Positions 16,693 to 24,370 of a stretch of 64,000 nucleotides of DNA are shown here, piece after piece. The stretch comes from Falsiroseomonas ponticola (GTDB taxonomy: Bacteria; Pseudomonadota; Alphaproteobacteria; Acetobacterales; Acetobacteraceae), in contig NZ_JAERQN010000008.1 in assembly GCF_016805305.1 (NCBI RefSeq), positions 186,001-250,000 on the forward strand, in the 5' to 3' direction. Below the pieces are notes generated by a model, which was not told where the DNA came from, did not search any database, and worked only from the letters and a program-made list of their open reading frames with translations. The translations under genes were made by a program, and so were the position numbers. Numbering within the stretch: the stretch's first letter is position 1; each line of letters starts with the position of its first letter.

Positions 16693-18366
16693 TCATTCGT
16701 GCAGCAGCGGCGGCAGGCCGCGCGCGCGCCGGGCGGCGATGAAGGCCGCGCGCGCTTCAGGGGCAACCTGGGTGCCCGACAGGTCCAGGCTCTGCAGGGC
16801 GGTGAGGTTGGCGAGCGGCGCCAGATCGGTGACCTGGGTGCCCGACAGGTTCAGGCTGCGCAGGGCGGTGAGGCTGGCGAGCGGCGCCAGATCGGCGACC
16901 TGGGTGAACGACAGGTCCAGGCTCTGCAGGGCGGTGAGGCTGGCGAGCGGCGCCAGATCGGCGACCCGGGTGCTCGACAGGCGTAGGCTCTGCAGGGCGG
17001 TGAGGCTGGCGAGCGGCGCCAGATCGGCGACCCGGGTGAACGACAGGTCCAGGCTCTGCAGGGCGGTGAGGCTGGCGAGCGGCGCCAGATCGGCGACCCG
17101 GGTGCTCGACAGGCGTAGGCTCTGCAGGGCGGTGAGGCTGGCGAGCGGCGCCACATCAGCGACCTGGGTGCCCGCCAGGACCAGGCTCTGCAGGGCGGTG
17201 AGGCTGGCGAGCGGCGCCAGATCAGCGACCGGGGTGCGCGACAGGTACAGGCGCTGCAGGGCGGTGAGGCTGGCGAGCGGCGCCAGGTCAACGAAGTCAA
17301 GGTGGTATATGAAGCGCGCGTCAGTGATACGGGGGGCGACCCGGGTCCACGGACCATCGGCGAGCGCAAAGCTCTCGGGTGAGAAGGCAGCGGTCGCCTC
17401 GATCGCAAGGCCACCCCGGCGCAGCGGGTCGTCGCTTACCGGCAGGCCGAGCCGCGCCAGTTCGGCGCGGTCCTCGGCCTCCAACTCCGGAGGCGACGGG
17501 CTCGGCGAGGGACGGGCAGGCGAGGCTTCCCGCAGGCGCCGCGCTGATTCCTGCAAGGCATCGCCTAGGCCCCGCAGTTGGCGGACCGTCGTACCGACCC
17601 ATTCCGTCAGGTAGTCCACCAGCCATCGGCCGAGGGGTTCCGCGGCGTTGGCGGTCTTGCTCAAACCAAGGCCGGCGACCTCGATCAGGTCCGGGGTACG
17701 GCGGAAGGCGGCGGAAACGCCTTCGAACCAGCGCGCGACTGTGCTCCGCTGCCGCAGTTGGGACCGAGCGGCCAGGGCCAGGTTCTCGCTGTCGCGCAGG
17801 CGCCGGCGCAGCACATCGCCAGGCTCCGTCGCGGAAACGCCACGCGCATCGAGGTGCTCGACACCCTGGCGCAGGCGGCCCACCACCTGATCGGTCTGGG
17901 CTTCGACACCGCCAAGCCTCGCCGTGGCCGTGGGCACCGCCACATCATCGGGCTGCACCACATCCTCGACGACCAGCCCGGCTTGCGCCCGGTATTCGTC
18001 GAGCGCGGTCGTCACGGCAGCCAGCAGGCCGTTCACCTGCTGATCGAGCAGCATGCCGCGAGTGAAGCGGGGCTGCTCGTTCTCCTCGGGCGTGGTGGCG
18101 GCGGCTTCGCCCTCGATGCCGAAATGCTCCCGCCGAAGCTTTGGCAGGACGTTGCGAGCCAGTTCGAGCTGCGGGCGGCAATTCTCCGCCGTGCCTTCCG
18201 GCAAGGCGGTCAGCGCCGTGCAGAGATCGTGGAGCGCAGCCTTCGGGAAATCCGGCGGGATGACGTTCAGCTTGACCAGCGTCGCGATCACCCCACGCGC
18301 CGCCTCCGCGACCTCGCGTAGCTCGCGGCCCAGCGTTTCGTCCGGCGGTCCGTAGGAAAGCGGCAT
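16693..18366 (-). CDS. Leucine-rich-repeat protein, function unknown
   Basis: 557 aa from the ATG at 18366 (PLSYGPPDETLGREL); an in-frame ATG at 18444 would add 26 arginine-rich residues. Residues 1 to about 270 are helical and charged, with coiled-coil character and no motif I recognise. A Pro/Ser-rich linker (ASPARPSPSPSPP) follows. The C-terminal third holds eight leucine-rich repeats of 22 aa with the pattern VADLAPLASLTALQSLxLSxT. There is no signal peptide, so it is probably cytosolic and works by protein contact. It lies between two copies of the argG 3' end, which suggests it is cargo of an inserted element. Confidence 0.82.
   Translation of the reverse strand: MPLSYGPPDETLGRELREVAEAARGVIATLVKLNVIPPDFPKAALHDLCTALTALPEGTAENCRPQLELARNVLPKLRREHFGIEGEAAATTPEENEQPRFTRGMLLDQQVNGLLAAVTTALDEYRAQAGLVVEDVVQPDDVAVPTATARLGGVEAQTDQVVGRLRQGVEHLDARGVSATEPGDVLRRRLRDSENLALAARSQLRQRSTVARWFEGVSAAFRRTPDLIEVAGLGLSKTANAAEPLGRWLVDYLTEWVGTTVRQLRGLGDALQESARRLREASPARPSPSPSPPELEAEDRAELARLGLPVSDDPLRRGGLAIEATAAFSPESFALADGPWTRVAPRITDARFIYHLDFVDLAPLASLTALQRLYLSRTPVADLAPLASLTALQSLVLAGTQVADVAPLASLTALQSLRLSSTRVADLAPLASLTALQSLDLSFTRVADLAPLASLTALQSLRLSSTRVADLAPLASLTALQSLDLSFTQVADLAPLASLTALRSLNLSGTQVTDLAPLANLTALQSLDLSGTQVAPEARAAFIAARRARGLPPLLHE
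16768..17295 (-). repeat. Eight in-frame 66-bp leucine-rich-repeat units
   Basis: Tandem array of eight 66-bp units within the LRR gene. Most units are nearly identical in DNA; they share the + strand core GGCGGTGAGGCTGGCGAGCG. Units 3-4 and 5-6 (protein order) repeat as a 132-bp dimer: one ends LRLSSTR, the next LDLSFTR/Q. This points to recent growth by unequal recombination. Confidence 0.92.
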
Positions 18367-18559
18367 CGGAGGTTCCGGGCGATCTGACCATGCCGCGATT
18401 CGAATCCGGCGGCGCGACCTGTGGCTTGCTTGCCGTAGAGGCATACACGATGCCGCTGGCGCTTGCCACGATCAAGGACGCCGCGCGCCCTCTCGCCGAA
18501 ACCGCCCGCAGCTCCTCAACATCGACGCTGAATGCCGAAGGCGTCCCATAAAGGGAGGT
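18367..18559. other. Spacer between the LRR gene and argG
   Basis: Presumed leader and promoter region of the LRR gene. On the plus strand an open frame at 18390-18551 could encode 53 aa (starts PRFESGGATCGLLAVEAY), but it has no ribosome-binding site and no family resemblance, so I do not call it a gene. Confidence 0.35.
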
Positions 18560-18580
18560 CCAGGAGCCTCAGGCTCCTGG
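18560..18580. terminator. Palindrome downstream of argG
   Basis: Inverted repeat CCAGGAGCCT/AGGCTCCTGG around a single C, about 35-55 bp after the argG stop. It forms the second of two consecutive hairpins for minus-strand transcripts. There is no T-run. Confidence 0.45.
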
Positions 18581-18588
18581 TAGGGGGT

Positions 18589-18611
18589 GCAGGGGGGCAA
18601 AGCCCCCCTGC
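18589..18611 (-). terminator. Strong stem-loop directly after argG
   Basis: Perfect 10-bp stem GCAGGGGGGC/GCCCCCCTGC with loop AAA, starting 4 bp after the argG stop codon. It most likely ends argG transcription, although there is no T-tract. Confidence 0.6.
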
Positions 18612-18615
18612 GGTG

Positions 18616-19851
18616 CTACAGCGCGCCGCCCTTGCGGCCGGCCATGGCGCCGAGGCGCAGACGCAGCGCGTTGAGCTTGATGAAGCCCTGGGCGTCGAAC
18701 TGGTCGTAGGCGCCCTGGTCGTCCTCGAAGGTCACATGCTTCATCGAATAGAGGCTGTTCGGCGACTGGCGGCCGCTGACGATGGTGTTGCCCTTGTAGA
18801 GCTTCAGGCGGACCGTGCCCGTCACGCTCTTCTGGCTCTCATCGATCAGCGCCTGCAGCATCCGGCGTTCCGGGCTGAACCAGAAGCCGTTGTAGATGAT
18901 CTCCGCGTAGCGCGGCATCAGGCTGTCCTTGAGGTGCGCGGCCTCACGGTCCAGCGTGATCGACTCCATCGCGCGGTGGGCAACGTAGAGGATGGTGCCG
19001 CCGGGCGTCTCGTAGCAGCCGCGGGACTTCATGCCGACGAAGCGGTTCTCGACCAGGTCGAGCCGGCCGATCCCGTTCTCCTTGCCCAGCGCATTCAGCC
19101 TGGTCAGCAGCGTCGCCGGCGACAGGCGTTCGCCATTGATGCCGACGGCGTCGCCACGCTCGAACTCGATGGTGATCTCCGTCACCCGGTCCGGCGCCTC
19201 GGTCGGGCTGATGGTGCGCTGCCAGACCATCTCGTCGGCCGCGTCCCAGGGTTCCTCCAGGATTTTCCCCTCGCTCGAGGAATGCAGAAGGTTGGCATCG
19301 ACGGAAAAGGGCGCCTCGCCGCGCTTGTCCTTGGCGATGGGGATCTGGTGCGCTTCCGCGAAGGCGATCAGCGCGGTGCGGCTGGTCAGGTCCCATTCGC
19401 GCCAGGGGGCGATGACCTTCACGTCGGGCTTCAGCGCGTAGTAGCCGATCTCGAAGCGGACCTGGTCGTTGCCCTTGCCGGTGGCGCCATGGGCGACGGC
19501 ATCGGCGCCGACCTGCTCCGCGATCTCGATCTGGCGCTGCGCGATCAGGGGGCGGGCGATGGAGGTGCCCAGCAGGTACATCCCCTCATACAGCGCATTG
19601 GCGCGGAACATCGGGAAGACGAAATCCTTCACGAAGGTCTCGCGCAGGTCGTCGATGAAGATGTTCTCCGGCTTGATGCCGAGCAGCAGGGCCTTGTCGC
19701 GCGCCGGGCCCAGCTCCTCGCCCTGGCCGAGATCGGCGGTGAAGGTCACCACCTCGCACTGATAGGTGGTCTGGAGCCACTTCAGGATCACGCTGGTGTC
19801 GAGCCCGCCGGAATAGGCGAGCACGACCTTCTTCACGTCCTTCACACGCAT
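18616..19851 (-). CDS. argG: Argininosuccinate synthase
   Basis: Joins citrulline and aspartate with ATP to make argininosuccinate in arginine biosynthesis; cytosolic tetramer. 411 aa, the usual length. The ATP pyrophosphatase loop is AYSGGLDTSVILKWL at residues about 12-26. Other conserved segments are FTADLGQGEE, HGATGKGNDQVRFE, ENRFVGMKSRGCYETPGGT and SPNSLYSMKHVTF. Start at 19851 (RVKDVKKVVLAY) fits the family; the longer frame upstream is not coding. Its last 48 bp are duplicated at 16304-16351. A GC-rich hairpin lies in the leader. Confidence 0.97.
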   Translation of the reverse strand: MRVKDVKKVVLAYSGGLDTSVILKWLQTTYQCEVVTFTADLGQGEELGPARDKALLLGIKPENIFIDDLRETFVKDFVFPMFRANALYEGMYLLGTSIARPLIAQRQIEIAEQVGADAVAHGATGKGNDQVRFEIGYYALKPDVKVIAPWREWDLTSRTALIAFAEAHQIPIAKDKRGEAPFSVDANLLHSSSEGKILEEPWDAADEMVWQRTISPTEAPDRVTEITIEFERGDAVGINGERLSPATLLTRLNALGKENGIGRLDLVENRFVGMKSRGCYETPGGTILYVAHRAMESITLDREAAHLKDSLMPRYAEIIYNGFWFSPERRMLQALIDESQKSVTGTVRLKLYKGNTIVSGRQSPNSLYSMKHVTFEDDQGAYDQFDAQGFIKLNALRLRLGAMAGRKGGAL

Positions 19852-19876
19852 CGGGGGTCCCCTGGCAGGCCGGGAA

Positions 19877-19892
19877 CGCCCCGAAGGGGGCG
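19877..19892 (-). promoter_or_regulatory. Stable hairpin in the argG leader
   Basis: CGCCCC/GGGGCG stem with a four-base loop, 26 bp upstream of the argG start. On the minus strand it reads CGCCCCCTTCGGGGCG and can form a UUCG-like tetraloop. It could influence argG expression or mRNA stability. Confidence 0.35.
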
Positions 19893-20029
19893 CCCGCAAA
19901 GGGGGCGGAAGATGCCGTCCCGGGCGCGTGACGGCAAGGCCAGGGGTTTGGACCAGTCGTGAAACGGCGGGCGCTTGCCGCCGCGGCGGGCCTTCCGGCA
20001 GTCTCCGGGCGCAACAATCCGGGCCGCCA

Positions 20030-21079
20030 ATGCTGCGCCTCGCCTTCCTGCTGCTGCTGCTGGCGGCGCCGCTGCGGGCGGAAACCCTGCCGCTGGTGAA
20101 TCCCGCGGCGGAAGCGCTCCTGGACACGGCCGCGGTGCCGGGGCTCGGGCGGAACGGGCAGGCGGAATTGGCGCGCACCCTGCTGCGCAACCTGCCCCGC
20201 GCCTTCGCCATCGGGCCCGGCGGCGCCTATGCCAGCCGGGCCGGGAACGCCGCGCCGGCCGTGGTGGCCCAGGCGGCGCTGGAGGCCTGCCAGGCCCATA
20301 CGCCGGGCCGCTCGCCCTGCCAGCTCTGGCTCCGGGACCTGGAGATCGTCTTCCCCGGCCGGGAATGGGCCCCGGCCCCTCCCCCGGCCGATGCCGGCTG
20401 GCGGGAGCCGTTGCGGGAGACGGTGCCCGATCCGCGCTTCCTCTGGTGGGGGCCGGGGCGGGCGCGGGGCGTGGTGCTCTGGGCGCATGGGCGCGGCCCG
20501 TCCGGGGAGGATAGCCGCGGCCGCCAGCCCCAGGCCTGGCTGCGGCACCTCAACCATGCGGGCTTCGACATCTGGCGCTTCGACCGGGAGCCGGAGGCCG
20601 ATACGGTGCGCCGCGCCGCCGGCTGGATGCGGGCGGATCTGGCGGCGCTGCGGGCGCAGGGCTACCGGCGGGTGGTGGCGGCGGGGCAGTCCCGCGGCGG
20701 ATGGAACGCGCTGCAGGCGCTGGACACGCCGGGCCTGGCGGAGGTGACGATCGCCATCGCGCCGGCGGCGCTGGCCTCGATGGATGAGGCCGGGCAGGCG
20801 CGGCAGATGGCGGCGCTGCGGGCGGTGCTGGCGGGGGCGGTGCCGGGCCAGGCGCGGGTGGCGGTGGCGAATTTCCGGGACGACCCCTTCGATGGCCTGC
20901 CGGAGGAACGGGCGGCGGCGCTGCGCGCCCTGGCGCCGGCGCTCCGCGCCTTCCTGCTGATCGACCGGCCGGAGGGGCTGGCCGGCCATGCGGCGGGCGC
21001 CAGCACCGCCTTCGCGCAGCGCTACGGCCCCTGCCTGCTGCGCTTCGTGGTCGAGGATTCCCCGCCTTCGTCCTGCTGA
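20030..21079 (+). CDS. Secreted alpha/beta hydrolase, paralogue 1 of 3
   Basis: 349 aa with signal peptide (LRLAFLLLLLAAPLRA). The N-terminal part has two spaced cysteines in ALEACQAHTPGRSPCQLW and resembles DUF4189-type modules (AFA..G...A...AL..C....C). The C-terminal part is an alpha/beta hydrolase: nucleophile Ser in AAGQSRGGWNAL, candidate Asp in ANFRDDPFDG, candidate His in LAGHAAGAS. Conserved segments PDPRFLWWGPGR and AHGRGPSGEDSRG are shared with the next gene. First of three tandem homologues in the same orientation. Substrate unknown; likely periplasmic or extracellular. Confidence 0.82.
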   Translation: MLRLAFLLLLLAAPLRAETLPLVNPAAEALLDTAAVPGLGRNGQAELARTLLRNLPRAFAIGPGGAYASRAGNAAPAVVAQAALEACQAHTPGRSPCQLWLRDLEIVFPGREWAPAPPPADAGWREPLRETVPDPRFLWWGPGRARGVVLWAHGRGPSGEDSRGRQPQAWLRHLNHAGFDIWRFDREPEADTVRRAAGWMRADLAALRAQGYRRVVAAGQSRGGWNALQALDTPGLAEVTIAIAPAALASMDEAGQARQMAALRAVLAGAVPGQARVAVANFRDDPFDGLPEERAAALRALAPALRAFLLIDRPEGLAGHAAGASTAFAQRYGPCLLRFVVEDSPPSSC

Positions 21080-21140
21080 GGGCGTTGCCAGCCGGGCGCG
21101 CCGCGTGGTGGCATTCCCGCAACAACCGCGGAGACGCCCG

Positions 21141-22163
21141 ATGCGCCTGGTGACCCTGTGGCTCGGCCTGGTCCTGGCCGGGCCGGCGCTGGCGCAGGAG
21201 CGCCCCGGCATCCTGGACCTGCCCGCCTTCCCGGGGTTGAGCGAGCGCGCGCGGGGCGAGGCCGCGCGGATGCTGACGCGCAACCTGCCCCGCGCCTTCG
21301 CCCTCGGCCCCGAAGGCCGCTTCGCCTGGCAATCCGGCGGGCCGGAGGGGGAGGCGGAGCAGAAGGCGCTGGAGAGCTGCGGCCGGGGCGGCGTGGCCTG
21401 CCGCATCATCGCGCGGGACCTGGCGGTGGTGGCGCCGGAACGCCCCGCGCCCGCGCCGGTGGCGCCGGCGGGCCAGGCGATCAGCGACATGAACCATGAG
21501 ACGGTGCCGGATCCCCGCTTCCTCTGGTGGGGGCCGCAGCGGGCGGCCGGCGTGCTGGTCTTCGCCCATGGGCGGGCGCCGCGCGGCGGGGACAGCCGCG
21601 GCGGGCAGCCCCAGGCCTGGACGCGGCACTTCAACAATGCGGGCTTCGATGTCTGGCGCTTCGACCGCCACCCCAATGTGGACGAGGCCCCGCGCGCCGC
21701 CGGCTGGCTGAAGGCGGACCTGCAGGCGCTGCGGGCGCGCGGCTACCGCATGGTGGTGCTGGCCGGCCAGTCCCGCGGCGGCTGGAACACGCTGATGGCG
21801 CTGGACACGCCGGGCCTGGCGGAAGCCCACATCGCCATCGCGCCCGCCGCCCATGGGTTCGAGGGCGGGCCGAGCCATGCGCGGCAGCTCGATGACCTGC
21901 GGCAGATCGTGGCCGCCGCCGCGGGGGCGCCCCGCGCGCGGCTGGCGATCGCCAATTTCCGCGACGACCCCTTCGACGCGCAGCCGGATGCCCGCGCGGT
22001 GCTGTTCAACGAGCTGGGCGCGCGGGCGGGCGGCTTCATCTTCCTCGACCGGCCGGAGGGGCTGCCGGGCCACGGGGCCGGGGCCTCCAACGGCTTCGCG
22101 GACCGCTACGGCGCCTGCCTGCTGCGCCTGGCCACGGCGACGCCGCCGCCGCGCGCCTGCTGA
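21141..22163 (+). CDS. Secreted alpha/beta hydrolase, paralogue 2 of 3
   Basis: 340 aa, signal peptide (RLVTLWLGLVLAGPALAQ). Same architecture as its neighbours: LTRNLPRAFALGPEGRF, cysteines in ALESCGRGGVACRII, then PDPRFLWWGPQRAAG, the nucleophile elbow AGQSRGGWNTL, IANFRDDPFDAQ and GHGAGASNGF. It is closest to paralogue 1. It starts 61 bp after that gene, with GCGGAGACGCCCG before the ATG. The catalytic triad appears complete in all three copies, so they are probably all active. Confidence 0.82.
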   Translation: MRLVTLWLGLVLAGPALAQERPGILDLPAFPGLSERARGEAARMLTRNLPRAFALGPEGRFAWQSGGPEGEAEQKALESCGRGGVACRIIARDLAVVAPERPAPAPVAPAGQAISDMNHETVPDPRFLWWGPQRAAGVLVFAHGRAPRGGDSRGGQPQAWTRHFNNAGFDVWRFDRHPNVDEAPRAAGWLKADLQALRARGYRMVVLAGQSRGGWNTLMALDTPGLAEAHIAIAPAAHGFEGGPSHARQLDDLRQIVAAAAGAPRARLAIANFRDDPFDAQPDARAVLFNELGARAGGFIFLDRPEGLPGHGAGASNGFADRYGACLLRLATATPPPRAC

Positions 22164-22205
22164 GGCGCCGAATCCCGCTGGACTCGGCGCGGGCGGTCTG
22201 GTTTC

Positions 22206-23252
22206 ATGCCTCACGGCATGTTGAATACGATCTTCCGTATCGTGATCGCCTGCGCCCTTCTCGGCCCCCTGGCCGCGAAGGCGGAACCGCCCGCCCTGCT
22301 GGACGCCACGCGGGTGCCGCATCTGGGGGCGGAGGGGCGGGCCGATTACCAGCGCTTCCTGCTGCAGGCCGTGCCGCGGGCCTTCGCGCTCTCCGCCGAT
22401 GGCGCCTGGGGCTGGGCGGCGGCGATCGATGACGACCCCGTGGCGACGGAAACCCGCGCGGTGCAGAACTGCGCCGCCTGGGGCGGCCGGGGCTGCCGGG
22501 TCTATGCGCGGGACCTCGACGTGGTCTGGCCGGGGCGGGAGGAAGCGGCCCCGCCCGCCCCCGCCGCGCCGCTGGCCGGCGGCGCGGGCTGGCGGGTGCA
22601 GGCGGATGGGCGGTTCCTCTGGCAGGGCGCGGCGCAGGCGCGGGGCGTCTATCTCTGGGCGCATGGGCGCTCGGCCGGGGGCGCGGATAGCCGGGGCACG
22701 CAGCCGCAGCCGCATGCCCGCGCCTTCAACAATGCGGGCTATGACGTGGTGCGGCTGGACCGCGACCCCGCGACGGATGAGACGGAGGCCGGCGCGGCCT
22801 GGATGCGCCTGGCGCTGGCGGAGCTGCGCGCGCGGGGCTACCGGCGCGTGGTGGCGGCGGGCCAGTCCCGCGGCGCCTGGAACGCGCTGCAGGCGCTGGA
22901 TGCGCCGGGGCGGGCGGATGCCGTCATCGCCATCGCGCCGGCCGCGCATGGGCCGACGGGCAGCGTCGCCCATGGCTGGGCGCTGGATGACCTCCGCCGC
23001 GTGGTGGCGGCCACGCGGTCCCCGGGCACGCGGATCGCCATCGCCAACTTCGCCGGCGATGAGTTCGACCCGGACCCGGAAGGCCGCGCCGCCATCTTCG
23101 GCGCCTTCGCCGGGCGCGGCGCGGCGCTGCTGCTGCTGGACCGGCCGCCGGGGCTGACGGGGCATGGCGCGGGCGCGGATTGGCGCTTCACGCTGCGCTA
23201 CGCCACCTGCCTGCTGGATTTCGCCGAGGGGCGCGTGCGCGGCTGCGGGTGA
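22206..23252 (+). CDS. Secreted alpha/beta hydrolase, paralogue 3 of 3
   Basis: 348 aa from the ATG at 22206 (an ATG at 22218 is possible); signal peptide IFRIVIACALLGPLAAKA. It is the most diverged of the three: cysteines in AVQNCAAWGGRGCRVYARD, VQADGRFLWQGAAQ in place of PDPRFLWWG, the elbow AGQSRGAWNAL, ANFAGDEFDPDP and TGHGAGADWRF. The Ser-Asp-His set is still recognisable. The gene lies 42 bp after paralogue 2, so the three may be one transcript. Confidence 0.8.
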   Translation: MPHGMLNTIFRIVIACALLGPLAAKAEPPALLDATRVPHLGAEGRADYQRFLLQAVPRAFALSADGAWGWAAAIDDDPVATETRAVQNCAAWGGRGCRVYARDLDVVWPGREEAAPPAPAAPLAGGAGWRVQADGRFLWQGAAQARGVYLWAHGRSAGGADSRGTQPQPHARAFNNAGYDVVRLDRDPATDETEAGAAWMRLALAELRARGYRRVVAAGQSRGAWNALQALDAPGRADAVIAIAPAAHGPTGSVAHGWALDDLRRVVAATRSPGTRIAIANFAGDEFDPDPEGRAAIFGAFAGRGAALLLLDRPPGLTGHGAGADWRFTLRYATCLLDFAEGRVRGCG

Positions 23253-23320
23253 TGCCCGCTTGGCGAAGCCGGGGCGCGCCGCGTAGTGAAGGGGCAGAAA
23301 CAACCCGGGAGGCCCCTGCC

Positions 23321-24301
23321 GTGACCCTGACCCGACGCCGTGCGATCGCCGCCGGCGCGCTCGCCCTGCCCTTCGTGAATGCAGGCACCGCCCGCGCCCA
23401 GGCCACCCGCCCGATCGTGCTGGTGGTGCCCTATGCCCCCGGCGGCGGCACGGACCTGACGGCGCGCGAATTCGCCCAGACCTTCAGCGAGGCGCTGGGC
23501 GGCCAGACCGTGATCATCGAGAACCGCGGCGGCGCGGCGGGCCATATCGGCTCCGTCAGCGTCGCGCGGTCGCGCCCCGATGGGAACACGCTGCTCTTCG
23601 CCGTCTCCACCAACCTCGTCGTCAACCCGCATATGCAGCGGGATGGCGTGGACCTGCTGACGGCGCTGGCGCCGGTGGCGCAGATCACCTCCTACCAGTA
23701 CGTGCTGGTGATCGACCCGCGCCTGCCGGTGAACACGCTGCAGGAGCTGATCGCCTATGCCCGCGCGCGGCCGCGGGGCGACCTGACCTATTCCTCCGGC
23801 GGCGTCGGCAACGCCAACCACCTGGCGGGCGTGCTGTTCAGCGACGCCGTGAAGATCGAGATGGAGCACGTGCCCTATCGCGGCACCGGCCCGGCGCTGC
23901 TGGACGTGGTGGCGGGGCGCATCACGATGAACTTCTCCTCCCCGCCGCCGGCCATCCAGCTGGCGCGGGAGGGGCGGCTGCGCGCCATCGCGGTGACGGG
24001 CGACAACCGCATCGGCACGCTGCCGGAAATCCCGACCCTCGCCCAGGCGGGTCTGCCCGGCGTCTCCATCACCGGCTGGCACGGCATCTTCGCGCCGGCG
24101 GGCGTGGCGCCCGAGCAGCTGGACCGGCTGGAACGCGCGGCGCGCCAGGCGGCGGCGACGCAGCGCTTCGCCGGAAGGCTGGAACAGGACGGGCTCGAAC
24201 CCTCACCGGTGCGGCCGCGGGCGGAGTGGTTCAACGCGGTGCGGGAGGAGCATGGGTTCTGGGGAAGGAAGATCCGGGAGCTGGATCTGAAGCTGGAATA
24301 G
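23321..24301 (+). CDS. Tripartite tricarboxylate transporter binding protein (TctC/Bug family)
   Basis: Periplasmic carboxylate-type binding protein, 326 aa, starting at a GTG with GGGAGG upstream. Tat-like signal (LTRRRAIAAGALALPFVNAGTARAQ), then the Bug hallmark RPIVLVVPYAPGGGTDLTAREF, and VIIENRGGAAGHIGS. It stands alone on the plus strand and faces the tctA-tctB-tctC operon, with two strong hairpins between. It may use the neighbouring TctAB or act with a remote membrane pair. Confidence 0.9.
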   Translation: MTLTRRRAIAAGALALPFVNAGTARAQATRPIVLVVPYAPGGGTDLTAREFAQTFSEALGGQTVIIENRGGAAGHIGSVSVARSRPDGNTLLFAVSTNLVVNPHMQRDGVDLLTALAPVAQITSYQYVLVIDPRLPVNTLQELIAYARARPRGDLTYSSGGVGNANHLAGVLFSDAVKIEMEHVPYRGTGPALLDVVAGRITMNFSSPPPAIQLAREGRLRAIAVTGDNRIGTLPEIPTLAQAGLPGVSITGWHGIFAPAGVAPEQLDRLERAARQAAATQRFAGRLEQDGLEPSPVRPRAEWFNAVREEHGFWGRKIRELDLKLE

Positions 24302-24307
24302 GACGAA

Positions 24308-24332
24308 CCGGGGAAGGCGCTGCCTTCCCCGG
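24308..24332. terminator. Bidirectional terminator hairpin 1
   Basis: Perfect 11-bp stem CCGGGGAAGGC/GCCTTCCCCGG with loop GCT, 7 bp after the orphan tctC stop. It lies between convergent genes. Confidence 0.6.
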
Positions 24333-24342
24333 ACCCCATCCG

Positions 24343-24363
24343 CCAGGGGCGAGACGCCCCTGG
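24343..24363. terminator. Bidirectional terminator hairpin 2
   Basis: Perfect 9-bp stem CCAGGGGCG/CGCCCCTGG with loop AGA, 7 bp from the tctA stop. With hairpin 1 it separates the convergent orphan tctC and tctA. Confidence 0.6.
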
Positions 24364-24370
24364 ACCGTCA

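Noticed and set aside
16768..17295. CRISPR-like regular repeats
   Set aside because: Units are contiguous without unique spacers, keep frame and encode leucine-rich repeats.
16094..17614. Long plus-strand open frame (506 codons) across the LRR gene
   Set aside because: It is the antisense of the 66-bp repeats; because 66 is divisible by three, all frames stay open. Its product is an Arg/Ser/Ala-rich repeat with no protein features.
18390..18551. 53-codon plus-strand frame between the LRR gene and argG
   Set aside because: No ribosome-binding site, no hydrophobic or domain signature, no recognised homology.
18532..19962. Plus-strand open frame opposite argG
   Set aside because: argG is unmistakable on the minus strand; the opposite frame has no recognisable protein.
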